64,000 bases of DNA from NCBI RefSeq assembly GCF_014195505.1, contig NZ_JACIBV010000001.1, positions 4,464,001-4,528,000 on the forward strand, in the 5' to 3' direction. Below the pieces are notes generated by a model. That model did not search any database, was not told the origin of the DNA, and saw nothing but the letters and a program-made list of their open reading frames with translations. The position numbers were made by a program, and so were the translations under genes. This DNA comes from Nonomuraea dietziae. GTDB taxonomy: Bacteria; Actinomycetota; Actinomycetes; Streptosporangiales; Streptosporangiaceae. Position 1 is the stretch's first letter, and each line of letters opens with the position of its first letter. Shown here piece after piece: positions 9,083-17,612 of this stretch.

Positions 9083-10671
9083 GACCCTTCCTCGGTGATG
9101 GCGCCTGTCATGTAGCCGCCGAGCTGCTCTGGGGTGATGTCCGCGGGATCGAGCTCGGCGACCAGACGGCCCCTGAAGATCACCTGGACCGTGTCGGAGA
9201 GACCGATCAGCTCGTCGAGGTCGGCCGAGATCAGCAGGACGGCAAGCCCTGCGGCCCTGGCCCGGCGCAGGTGGTCCCAGATGGCCGCCTGAGCGCCGAC
9301 GTCCACGCCTCTGGTCGGGTGGGCGGCGATGAGGAACGACGGCTCGCCGCTCATCTCCCTGCCGACGATCAGCTTCTGCTGGTTGCCGCCCGACAGGGCC
9401 AGCGCCAGCGTCTCGACGCTCGGCGTGCGCACGTCATAGTCCTTGACGATGCGCTCGGTGTCGGCCTTGGAGGCCTTCCTGTCGATCCAGATGCCCTTGC
9501 GGGCGGGCTTCCTGGTCTGGTGGCCGAGCACTCTGTTCTCCCAGAGCGAGGCCTCCAGGAGCAGGCCCTGACGGTGCCGGTCCTCGGGGATGTAGCCGAT
9601 GCCCGCCTCGCGGCGCCTGAGGGTGGTCCAGGCGCTGATGTCCTCGGCGCCGAGCGTGATCCGGCCGTGCGCCTGGCGCATGCCCATGATCGCCTCGATC
9701 AGCTCGGACTGGCCGTTGCCCTCGACGCCCGCGATGCCGACGATCTCGCCCTTGCGGATCTGGAAGGAGACGTCGTCGAGCAGGAGGCGCTTGCCGTGCA
9801 GGAACTCGCGCAGGTCTGCCCCGCGGGGCAGCGGGCGGAAGCCTTCGGCCTCCATGGTGAGCCCCTCGACGCGGAGCTCGACCGTGTCGGTGACCGTGGA
9901 CTCGCGGGTCTCGGGGGTGGGCAGCTCGCTGCCCACCATCATCTCCGCGAGCTCGCGGGCGCTGCCGACCTGGCTGCGGGGTACGGTCGCGACCGTGGTG
10001 CCCCTGCGGATCACGGTGATCTCGTCGGCGATGCTGAGCACCTCGTCGAGCTTGTGGGAGATGAACAGGACCGTCAGGCCCTCGGCCTTGAGCTCGCGCA
10101 GGTTCTCGAAGAGCTCGTCGACCTCCTGCGGCACGAGCACCGCGGTCGGCTCGTCGAGGATGAGGATGCGGGCGCCCCTGTAGAGGACCTTGAGGATCTC
10201 CACACGCTGGCGGTCGCCGACGCCGAGATCCTCGACCAGGCGGTCGGGGTCGACGCGCAGGCCGTGGGCCTCGGCCAGCTCCCTGATGCGCCTGCGCGCG
10301 CCCGCCGCGTCGAGGAAGCCGGCGGTCGTGGGCTCCGCTCCGAGAACGATGTTCTCGAGCACGGTCAGGTTGTCGGCCAGCATGAAGTGCTGGTGGACCA
10401 TGCCGATGCCGGCCGCGATCGCGTCGCTCGGCGTGCGGAAGCTGACGTCCTGGCCGTTCACCCTGATCTGGCCCTCGTCCGGCTTCTGCATGCCGTACAG
10501 GATCTTCATTAGGGTGGACTTGCCGGCGCCGTTCTCACCGCAGATGGCGTGGACGGTGCCTGCCTCGATGGTGATGCGGATGTCATGGTTGGCGACGACG
10601 CCGGGAAAGCGCTTGGTAATGCCCTCCAGCTCGACGGCGGGTTTCGCCGGGGCGAGGGTGTCCGAGCTCAT
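9079..10671 (-). CDS. Nucleoside ABC transporter ATP-binding protein, two nucleotide-binding domains
   Basis: This 530-residue tandem ATPase energises the two permeases. Domain 1 has a complete Walker A (GENGAGKST), Walker B and DEPTAVL. Domain 2 has the relaxed GVEGNGQSE loop in place of Walker A, signature LSGGNQQK and a degenerate Walker B (LIAAHPTRGVDVG). That asymmetry is normal for sugar and nucleoside importers of the RbsA/NupO type, where only one site hydrolyses ATP efficiently. The ATG lies 85 bases downstream of the lipoprotein stop. Confidence 0.95.
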   Translation of the reverse strand: MSSDTLAPAKPAVELEGITKRFPGVVANHDIRITIEAGTVHAICGENGAGKSTLMKILYGMQKPDEGQIRVNGQDVSFRTPSDAIAAGIGMVHQHFMLADNLTVLENIVLGAEPTTAGFLDAAGARRRIRELAEAHGLRVDPDRLVEDLGVGDRQRVEILKVLYRGARILILDEPTAVLVPQEVDELFENLRELKAEGLTVLFISHKLDEVLSIADEITVIRRGTTVATVPRSQVGSARELAEMMVGSELPTPETRESTVTDTVELRVEGLTMEAEGFRPLPRGADLREFLHGKRLLLDDVSFQIRKGEIVGIAGVEGNGQSELIEAIMGMRQAHGRITLGAEDISAWTTLRRREAGIGYIPEDRHRQGLLLEASLWENRVLGHQTRKPARKGIWIDRKASKADTERIVKDYDVRTPSVETLALALSGGNQQKLIVGREMSGEPSFLIAAHPTRGVDVGAQAAIWDHLRRARAAGLAVLLISADLDELIGLSDTVQVIFRGRLVAELDPADITPEQLGGYMTGAITEEGS

Positions 10672-10756
10672 ACGGTCTCCTGGAGAGCCGGGATAGAGCG
10701 AAGGCCCGGGGGGAGCGCCCCCGGGCCCTCAATGTCCTCTTGGGTGTTGTCCCAGA

Positions 10757-11830
10757 CTACGGCTTGCTCGGAACGGTGATCTCGCCGTCCACGATCTTCT
10801 TCTTGGCGGCGTCGACCTGCTCCTTGATGTCGTCGATCTCGCCACCGGTGGTGGACAGGCCCACGCCGTCGACCTTGAGGTCGTAGACGTCGTTCTTGCC
10901 GCCCTTGGCGCCACCCTGGAAGGCCTTGATGAACTGGAACACGCCGACGTCGACGCGCTTGATCATCGAGGTCATGATGACCGCCTGGAGGTCGGCCTCC
11001 TTGACCGTCAGCCGCTGGTCGGAGTCGACGCCGATGGCCTGCTTCTTGGCCGCGGCGGCGGCCTGGAAGACGCCGGTGCCGGAGTCGCCCGCGGCCTGGT
11101 AGACGATGTCCGCGCCGTCCTGGTACATCTTCTCGGCCGCGATCTTGCCCTTGTCGGGGGCCTTGAAGCCGCTGAAGTCACCGTCGGGGGTGAGGTACTT
11201 GACGTCGACCTTGGTGTCGGGCTTGGTCGCCTTGACACCGGCGGAGAAGCCCGCCTCGAACTTCTTGATCAGGTCGTTCTCGACGCCGCCGACGAAGCCG
11301 ACGTGGCCGGCCTTGCTCTTCAGCGCGGCCGCGACGCCCGCCAGGTAGGAACCCTGCTCCTCGGCGAACAGCAGACCCGTCACGTTCGGGGCGTTCGAGG
11401 CGGAGTCGACGACCGCGAACTCGATGTCCGGGTACTCCTGCGCCGCCTTCTTGATGTCCTCGCCGTAGGCGAAGCCGACACCGATGATGGGGTTGTAACC
11501 CGCCTCGGCCAGCTGGCGCAGCAGCTCGCCGCGGTTGGAGCCGTCACCCGCGGGGCTGAGGTCCTTGATCTCGGCGCCGAGCTCCTTCTGAGCCTGCTCC
11601 AGACCCGCGTAGGCGGCGTCGTTGAAGGACTTGTCGCCGCGACCGCCGACGTCGAAGGCGAGTCCGACCTTCAGCCCGCTGGCCTTCGCCGGCTCGCTGG
11701 CGGCACCCGTGCTCGGAGCCGCGGAGTTGCCCGCGGACGTGTTTCCGCCACCACCACATGCCGCGGCCGCCATGAGCATGGCACCAGCGACGGTGCCGAC
11801 CGCAATCCTGCCGAATCGCTTGCTGAGCAA
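10757..11830 (-). CDS. BMP-family nucleoside-binding lipoprotein
   Basis: This is the extracellular substrate-binding lipoprotein of the nucleoside importer. A short basic start, hydrophobic stretch and lipobox MAAAAC anchor it, and the mature part is a PBP1 fold (KVGLAFDVGGRGDKSFND, then GVGFAYGEDIKKAA). I chose TTG at 11830 because it follows a strong AAGGAG site by 5 bases; the ATGs at 11845 and 11860 lack a good ribosome site and give an atypical acidic N-terminus. It is the first gene of a six-gene operon ending in deoA. Confidence 0.93.
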   Translation of the reverse strand: MLSKRFGRIAVGTVAGAMLMAAAACGGGGNTSAGNSAAPSTGAASEPAKASGLKVGLAFDVGGRGDKSFNDAAYAGLEQAQKELGAEIKDLSPAGDGSNRGELLRQLAEAGYNPIIGVGFAYGEDIKKAAQEYPDIEFAVVDSASNAPNVTGLLFAEEQGSYLAGVAAALKSKAGHVGFVGGVENDLIKKFEAGFSAGVKATKPDTKVDVKYLTPDGDFSGFKAPDKGKIAAEKMYQDGADIVYQAAGDSGTGVFQAAAAAKKQAIGVDSDQRLTVKEADLQAVIMTSMIKRVDVGVFQFIKAFQGGAKGGKNDVYDLKVDGVGLSTTGGEIDDIKEQVDAAKKKIVDGEITVPSKP

Positions 11831-12146
11831 GTCGACTCCTTCCATTTCCCCGCCGTCCAACCTTCATCGCACGCGCGAAGAAACGCACGGCAACCCTGCA
11901 CGGAAGATAGTTGTTTGGCCAGGACAGACCAAACCGGCACACAGGTCCGCAACCGCTCCGTTATCGACATCAGTCGCGTCTGTGACCTGGGAGCGGCGTC
12001 GAGGTGGCCTGACCTGCAGCTTATGTGCTCGCATAACCCGCCTCAACACACCTTTACCGAAGTTTGCCCCAAGTCAAGATCTTGCCGTCAAGCCGAAGAT
12101 TTCGTTGTATGGCTAGAAATTTCGTATACCACCTGGAGCGCCCCCC
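11831..12146. promoter_or_regulatory. Divergent promoter region of nucleoside operon and peptidase
   Basis: About 315 bases without a gene separate the leftward lipoprotein from the rightward peptidase. An inverted repeat GTTTGG-N10-CCAAAC at 11913-11934 could be an operator for the nucleoside operon. The stretch at 12050-12130 is unusually AT-rich for this chromosome and probably holds the peptidase promoter. No credible small ORF was found. Confidence 0.4.
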
Positions 12147-14003
12147 ATGCGCATGATCGTCATCCCGCTCACCGCCGCGTTACTCGCGGCAGCGGGCGCC
12201 GGGCCCGCCTTGTCCACCACCGCCACGGGCCCGACCCAGCCCATCTACTCCCGCGCCGATGCGATCAAGCAGACCGTCTTCGTCGAGGTCGAGGGGGTCG
12301 ACAGCGACCGCGACGGCAAGAACGACAGGGTGGCCGCCGACTTCCTGCGGCCCAAGGAGACCGAGACAGGGCTCAAGGTCCCGATCATCATGGAGTCGAG
12401 CCCCTACTACGCGGGCATCGACGGCACCATCCCCAACCACAAGGTCGACGTCGACGAGAACGGCAACCCGCTCCCGGGGGTGCTCGCCGCCGAGACCAAG
12501 ACCGCGGTGGAGACCTTCCCCGGCTACTACGACAACTACTTCGTGCCCCGCGGCTACGCCGTGGCCAGGGTCGAGAGCCTGGGCAGCGGCAGGTCCACCG
12601 GCTGCCCGACCGTCGGCGACGCGCAGGAGAGCGCGGGCCCGAAGGCCGTCATCGACTGGCTGAACGGCAGAGCCAAGGGCTTCGACGCGGCGGGCAACCC
12701 GGTCAGCGCCCCGTGGTCCACCGGCAGCGTCGGCATGATCGGCGTCTCCTACAACGGCACGCTTCCCAACCAGGTGGCCGCCACCGGCGTCGAAGGACTC
12801 AAGACGATCGTCCCCATCGCGGCGATCTCCTCCTGGTACGACTACTACCGCGCCAACGGCGGCGTCCTGGCGCCCGGCGGGTACCAGGGCGAGGACGTCG
12901 ACGTCATGGCGAAGGCCGTCCTCACCAGAGCGGGCAAGGAGATCTGCGCTCCGGTGATGGACGAGTTCACCGCCACGCAGGACCGGATCAGCGGCGACTA
13001 CAGCGACTTCTGGGCCGCCCGCGACTTCCTCCACAACGCCGACAAGGTCAAGGCGAGCGTCTTCCTCGTCCACGGCCTCAACGACTGGAACGTCAAGACC
13101 AAGCAGGCCGCCCAGTGGTGGGAGGCGCTCAGCCGTCGCGACGTCCCTCGCAAGATCTGGCTGCACCAGGGCGGGCACGCCGACCCGTTCAACGTCAGGA
13201 CCGTGGAGTGGCTGCGCCAGCTGCACCTCTGGTTCGACCACTGGCTCCACGGCATCGACACGGGCATCATGAACGAGCCGCGGGCCGACGTGGAGATCGG
13301 TCCTGGACAGTGGGGCCAGCACGCCTCGTGGCCGCTGCCCGGCGCCCACCCCGTGAAGCTCTGGCTGGGCTCGTCCTCCCGCCTGGGCGTGCTGCCGAGG
13401 CCGCTCTCCTCCCGCGAGTCGTTCGTCGACCAGAAGACCCGCACGGCCGAGCAACTGGTCGAGTCGGCTCCCTCCCCCGACCCGAACCGCCTGGCGTACC
13501 TGACCTCCGCGCTGCCGACCGACGTCCGGATCTCCGGCACGCCCAGCGTCTCCGTGCGGGCCTCGCTGAAGGACGGCGCCTCGCCGTACCTGACGGCGCT
13601 GCTGGTGGACTACGGCACCGACACCAGGGCCAACGGACGCCTGGTGAACACCGGTCAGACCTACTGCTACGGACAGGCGGTGCCGGGTGAGAGCGGCTGC
13701 ACGTCGCTGTACCGGCACGGCACGGCGTCGGCGCCTTACAAGATCGTCTCGCGTGGCTGGATCGACGTGCGCAACAGGCACAAGGCCGACAACACCCAAC
13801 CGATCAAGCCGGGCAGGGCGTACACGTTCCGCTGGGACTTCCAGGCGCAGGACTACGTCTTCAAGAAGGGACACAAGATCGGCCTGGTGCTGATCTCGAC
13901 GGACCACGACTACACGCTGCGCTACCCGGAGGGAACCAAGGTCGAGGTCACCCCCGGCCTGTCGTCCCTGGAGCTGCCTGTCGTCTTCGGCCGCCTCTCC
14001 TGA
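12147..14003 (+). CDS. Secreted X-Pro dipeptidyl-peptidase-like (CocE/NonD family) hydrolase
   Basis: This 618-residue serine hydrolase has a signal peptide (hydrophobic segment ending near ALST). The catalytic triad is visible as the nucleophile Ser in GMIGVSYNG, the Asp in HGLNDWNV and the His in HQGGHADPF. The C-terminal jelly-roll domain from about residue 380 is typical of S15 X-prolyl dipeptidyl aminopeptidases. It probably trims proline-containing peptides outside the cell. CocE-like acyl esterases share the fold, so the exact substrate is uncertain. It stands alone, with a strong hairpin after the stop. Confidence 0.88.
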   Translation: MRMIVIPLTAALLAAAGAGPALSTTATGPTQPIYSRADAIKQTVFVEVEGVDSDRDGKNDRVAADFLRPKETETGLKVPIIMESSPYYAGIDGTIPNHKVDVDENGNPLPGVLAAETKTAVETFPGYYDNYFVPRGYAVARVESLGSGRSTGCPTVGDAQESAGPKAVIDWLNGRAKGFDAAGNPVSAPWSTGSVGMIGVSYNGTLPNQVAATGVEGLKTIVPIAAISSWYDYYRANGGVLAPGGYQGEDVDVMAKAVLTRAGKEICAPVMDEFTATQDRISGDYSDFWAARDFLHNADKVKASVFLVHGLNDWNVKTKQAAQWWEALSRRDVPRKIWLHQGGHADPFNVRTVEWLRQLHLWFDHWLHGIDTGIMNEPRADVEIGPGQWGQHASWPLPGAHPVKLWLGSSSRLGVLPRPLSSRESFVDQKTRTAEQLVESAPSPDPNRLAYLTSALPTDVRISGTPSVSVRASLKDGASPYLTALLVDYGTDTRANGRLVNTGQTYCYGQAVPGESGCTSLYRHGTASAPYKIVSRGWIDVRNRHKADNTQPIKPGRAYTFRWDFQAQDYVFKKGHKIGLVLISTDHDYTLRYPEGTKVEVTPGLSSLELPVVFGRLS

Positions 14004-14041
14004 CGGCTCCCCCGCTCACGGGCGCGGCTTCGCGCTGAAGG

Positions 14042-14071
14042 GCTCGGACTCCCTCACGGGGGAGTCCGAGC
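14042..14071 (+). terminator. Hairpin terminator after the X-Pro peptidase
   Basis: Perfect 12-base arms GCTCGGACTCCC and GGGAGTCCGAGC with a 6-base loop begin about 40 bases after the stop codon. The right arm recurs as GGGGAGTCCGAGC at 14252-14264. Confidence 0.7.
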
Positions 14072-14303
14072 GACCTTCCTGCCCCGGCCGTCAGGGCGGT
14101 CGCGGTTCCGCCGCATTGCGGCTGTCTCGTGGTCGAACCCGAGATACTCCTCGGCCAGGCATTCCGATCCACCCCGACGGGCGCGACGACCGGGGGTCAG
14201 GGGGACGGAAGTCTCCCTGACAGGAGGCTTGGGGAGCCTGGCTCCCCATCTGGGGAGTCCGAGCCCCCGGCGCGCGAAGCGCGCCAGGCGAGGCCCCTGC
14301 CCG
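14072..14303. other. Intergenic space between convergent genes
   Basis: No gene is supported here. A compact hairpin GGGGAGCC-GGCTCCCC at 14231-14247 sits downstream of the leftward amidohydrolase and could terminate it. It is followed by a second copy of GGGGAGTCCGAGC. Confidence 0.4.
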
Positions 14304-15536
14304 TCAGATGAGCTCGGCCAGCGGTTCGGCGACCTGGCCCGGACGGTGACCCTCCCACAGGGCCGTCAGCGCCGTGGCCGCCATGAAGCGCACGCCGTGC
14401 CCGATGGCGCTCTCGTCCACGTCGAACGTGCCCTGGTGGATGTCGTGGTCGAGGCCGCCCGGCGACCTGGTGCCCAGGCGGGCGAAGGCTCCGGGGATCG
14501 ACTCCAGGTACCAGGCGAAGTCCTCTCCGCCCAGCGACTGCTGCGTGGGGACCACGGCGCCAGCGCCGAGGGCGCGCTCGGCGGCCTCGGCGAGCATCTG
14601 GACGCTCTCCTCGTCGTTGACGACCGGCGGGACGCCTCGGGAGTAGTCCATGGTGGCCTCGACGCCGTACGCGCTCGCGACGGACTCCAGCAGCGCCTTG
14701 ATGAGGTCGGGGGCCGCGTGCCAGGCCGCCTCGTCCAGGCAGCGGACGGTGCCCTCGGCGATGCCGTCGTCGGGGATGGCGTTGGCGGCCGAGCCCGCCT
14801 CCACGCGCCCCCACACCAGCGACAGCGAGGAGCGGGGGTCGACCCTGCGCGAGAGCGCGGCGGGCAGTTCGGTGAGGATCTTGGCGAGGGCGAAGACGAG
14901 GTCGGCGGTCAGGTGCGGGCGGGCCGTGTGGCCGCCGGGCCCGCTGACCCTGATGGCGAGCTTGTCGCAGGCCGAGGTGATGGGGCCGGCCTTGAGCCCG
15001 ACCTGGCCGACGTCGACCCTGGGGTCGCAGTGCAGGCCGAAGATGCGGTCGACGCCGCTGATGCCGCCGTGGGCCATGACCTCGAGAGCCCCGCCGGGCA
15101 ACTCCTCGGCGGGCTGGAAGAGCAGGCGCACCCGGCCTGGCAGCAGGCCCTCGCGGGCCTGCTTGGCAAGGAACATCGAGGTGCCGAGCAGGATCGTGGT
15201 GTGCACGTCGTGACCGCAGGCGTGGCAGACGCCCTGCACGGTCGAGCGGTAGGGCACGTCCTTCTCGTCGGGCAGGGCGAGGGCGTCGATGTCGGCGCGC
15301 AGCGCGATCGTCGGGCCGTCGCCGCTGCCGACCTCGCAGATGAGGCCGGTGCCGCGCGGGAGCACGGAAGAGTGCAGACCGGCCGCGGTGAGGCGGTCGG
15401 CGATCTTCTGGGTCGTACGGTACTCGGCGAAGGCGAGCTCAGGATGCATGTGCAGGTCGCGGCGGAACGCCACCAGTTCCTGCTCGTTCTCCGCCAGGAA
15501 CGCGTCGAGTTCCCCCCGCAGCTCACGTCCCCGCAT
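14304..15536 (-). CDS. M20-family amidohydrolase (N-acyl-amino acid/hippurate hydrolase type)
   Basis: This 410-residue metallo-amidohydrolase of the M20D group removes acyl groups from amino acids. Metal-site motifs are CHACGHDVHTT near residue 105, the catalytic Glu pair in FQPAEELPGG, and the later LGGEDFAWYL. Length and order match indole-acetyl-amino-acid and hippurate hydrolases. The substrate cannot be read from the sequence. The start is ATG at 15536, and no operon partner is seen. Confidence 0.9.
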   Translation of the reverse strand: MRGRELRGELDAFLAENEQELVAFRRDLHMHPELAFAEYRTTQKIADRLTAAGLHSSVLPRGTGLICEVGSGDGPTIALRADIDALALPDEKDVPYRSTVQGVCHACGHDVHTTILLGTSMFLAKQAREGLLPGRVRLLFQPAEELPGGALEVMAHGGISGVDRIFGLHCDPRVDVGQVGLKAGPITSACDKLAIRVSGPGGHTARPHLTADLVFALAKILTELPAALSRRVDPRSSLSLVWGRVEAGSAANAIPDDGIAEGTVRCLDEAAWHAAPDLIKALLESVASAYGVEATMDYSRGVPPVVNDEESVQMLAEAAERALGAGAVVPTQQSLGGEDFAWYLESIPGAFARLGTRSPGGLDHDIHQGTFDVDESAIGHGVRFMAATALTALWEGHRPGQVAEPLAELI

Positions 15537-15863
15537 TGCTCACCGTCCCGTCACGTGCGACAACGCCGTCGCACGGCTCATTGCGCCGTCTTTCCCTGTG
15601 CGATCACGCGATTCAGCTGCCCGGTCGGGGAAGCTGCCCGGTGAAGCGAATGCCACACACCCGCGTGCACCGGTGTCAGAGATCAGCGGGGTTGGCCATA
15701 AGCCCGATGGCGATGCCATCGACTGTATCTCCCCTGCCGCCCCTCTCGCGGACAACTACACCAAAAGTTGGGCTGGGGCATGCCCGTAACCGCAGGTCGT
15801 CACAGTACGTGAGCGGTTACGTGGTCCGGAAATAGTCACAACGGATCATTAAATTGTGACCCG
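15537..15863. promoter_or_regulatory. Divergent promoter region with a 9-base inverted repeat
   Basis: This 327-base gap holds the promoters of the leftward amidohydrolase and the rightward ATP-grasp ligase. CGTAACCGC at 15785-15793 pairs perfectly with GCGGTTACG at 15813-15821, with centre-to-centre spacing of 28 bases. It lies within 80 bases of the ligase start and is a candidate operator. Open frames here have no protein-like composition. Confidence 0.45.
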
Positions 15864-17360
15864 ATGTCGCTACCCCCAAACGTTGACCCCGTTCCAAATC
15901 CTGTTACCTCCGGTCCTGGTCATCACACTGCCGCGATGCATGCAAGTGAGAAGAATGCGTGTTTCACTCACTATATGATCACTAATATCCCGTTCGGGGA
16001 GAAGCATGCACGGTTGAGCATCTTCGAGCCGAGCGAGGGGACCCTGGTGGTCGTACCCTCGCTCTCCCTGCCGCAGGATGAACTCCGCCGCATCAAGGCA
16101 GCAAGGTGCTACGAGGAGCGTCTGCTCTTCCTCCTGCTGACCCTGCGGGAGCCGGGGATCTCGGTGGTCTACCTCTCCTCCGTGCCGATCCATCAGGAGA
16201 TCGTCGACTACTACTTCGGCTTCCTGCCCGACCCGGACGACGCGGCCAGGCGGCTGCACCTCATCACCGTCGACGACCCGCACAGCCAGCCCCTCACCAG
16301 GAGCGTGCTGGACCGACCCGACGTGGTCGAGCGGATACGCGGCGTCATCGGCGACGACGCGTGGCTGGTGCCGTTCGTGATGAGCGACCTGGAGGAGGAG
16401 CTCGCAGCGTCACTCAACGTCCCCATCTACGGTCCGGCCATGTCGCTGGCCTACTACGGCTCCAAGAGCGGGGCCCGCGAGATCGGCACCGAGGCCGCGG
16501 TGCCGATGGCGCGCGGATTCGGCGACCTCTACACGATGGCCCAGATCGAGGACGCGGTGCTGTCGCTGCCGGGCGAGCGCGTCATGGTCAAGCTGAACGA
16601 CGGCTACTCGGGGCTGGGCAACGCGATCGTGCCCAAGCACGACTGGAGCCGCACGGAGTTCTCGGCGGGCGCCGACGAGACCTGGACCGGCTTCGCCGCC
16701 AAGCTGGCCGAGCGGGGAGGGGTGGTCGAGGAGTTCATCGAGCACCGCCCGCTCTACTACCCCAGCGCGCTGGCCAGGATCACCCCAGGCGGCCACTACG
16801 ACGTCGTCGCCACCCACGACCAGGTCCTGGACGGCCCCGTCTACCAGGGCTGCACCTTCCCCGCCAGGCCGGAGTACCGCGCAGAGGTCAGCGCGTCGGC
16901 CGAGAAGATCGCTGGACTGCTCGCAGGGCGCGGCGTGGTCGGCCTGTTCGGCATGGACTTCTTCGCGATGAAGACGGACGCGGGCTACGCGGCGCTGCTG
17001 TGCGAGGTGAACCTGCGCATCGGCGGCACCACGCATCCCTTCGGGGCCGCGCTGCTCACCACGGACGCCACGTACGACCCCTCGACGGGGCTGCTGATGC
17101 GCGGGGCGCAGCCGAAGTACTACACGGCCACGGACAACTGCTCGGCGGGGTGCCTGGCCGGCCGTACGCCCGGGGAGGTGGTGAAGATGGTCGAGGGGCT
17201 CGGCCTCGGCTTCGACCCCGTGCGCAGGACCGGCAACGTCCTGCACCTGCTCGGCGCCATCCCCGAGCACGGCAAGCTGGGCTTCACCACGATCGGCGAC
17301 TCCAGGGAGGAGGCCGACGAGCTGCACGGCATCACTCGCCGCGCGCTCTGCGGCGGCTGA
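15864..17360 (+). CDS. ATP-grasp peptide ligase, PGM1-related
   Basis: The protein has up to 498 residues and a pre-ATP-grasp N-terminal half. The ATP-grasp half contains MVKLNDGYSGLGNAI near residue 245 and CEVNLRIGGTTHPFG near residue 385, the latter giving the metal-binding Glu and Asn. It resembles the PGM1 ligase of pheganomycin biosynthesis, which couples amino-acid-like starters to peptides, but no biosynthetic partners are next to it. Start choice is uncertain: ATGs exist at 15864, 15936 and 15975, and none has a clear ribosome site. The 3' end overlaps the convergent small membrane gene by 29 bases. Confidence 0.75.
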   Translation: MSLPPNVDPVPNPVTSGPGHHTAAMHASEKNACFTHYMITNIPFGEKHARLSIFEPSEGTLVVVPSLSLPQDELRRIKAARCYEERLLFLLLTLREPGISVVYLSSVPIHQEIVDYYFGFLPDPDDAARRLHLITVDDPHSQPLTRSVLDRPDVVERIRGVIGDDAWLVPFVMSDLEEELAASLNVPIYGPAMSLAYYGSKSGAREIGTEAAVPMARGFGDLYTMAQIEDAVLSLPGERVMVKLNDGYSGLGNAIVPKHDWSRTEFSAGADETWTGFAAKLAERGGVVEEFIEHRPLYYPSALARITPGGHYDVVATHDQVLDGPVYQGCTFPARPEYRAEVSASAEKIAGLLAGRGVVGLFGMDFFAMKTDAGYAALLCEVNLRIGGTTHPFGAALLTTDATYDPSTGLLMRGAQPKYYTATDNCSAGCLAGRTPGEVVKMVEGLGLGFDPVRRTGNVLHLLGAIPEHGKLGFTTIGDSREEADELHGITRRALCGG

Positions 17361-17547
17361 GGCCTCGCCAGCCGATCAGCGCCAGCGCCACCCCCAGCAC
17401 CAGGTTGACCGCGATCAGTATGCCGTGGACCACGTAGAAGCCCGTCGAATGCCCGTCGGCGAGGTTGAACCCAAGGTTGATCCACTCGAACATCATGAAC
17501 GCGCCAACGATGATCAAGAATCCGGCGATCTTTCTCGACATGCTCAT
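17332..17547 (-). CDS. Small two-helix membrane protein, SCO4848 type
   Basis: This 71-residue protein has two membrane helices (residues about 7-24 and 38-60) and a basic C-terminus RRRARGE. It matches the pattern of the SCO4848 family of actinobacteria, found beside a D-alanyl-D-alanine carboxypeptidase and a YihY protein, as here. Function is unknown. The second ATG, two codons in, has better ribosome-site spacing (GAGAG at 6 bases). Confidence 0.75.
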   Translation of the reverse strand: MSMSRKIAGFLIIVGAFMMFEWINLGFNLADGHSTGFYVVHGILIAVNLVLGVALALIGWRGLSRRRARGE

Positions 17548-17612
17548 CTCTCAGTTTCCGGGCGGGTAGTGACGCCTCATGCGCTATGTGACGAAGCTAC
17601 GCTGAGGTCGCT

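Noticed and set aside
12180..13907. 575-codon frame antisense to the X-Pro peptidase
   Set aside because: No recognisable domain; the peptidase on the plus strand has a complete catalytic triad.
13948..14172. 74-codon minus-strand frame after the peptidase
   Set aside because: It overlaps the hairpin terminator and the peptidase 3' end and has no coding character.
15540..15755. 71-codon minus-strand frame in the gap before the ligase
   Set aside because: No ribosome site, mixed composition, and it occupies the amidohydrolase promoter region.
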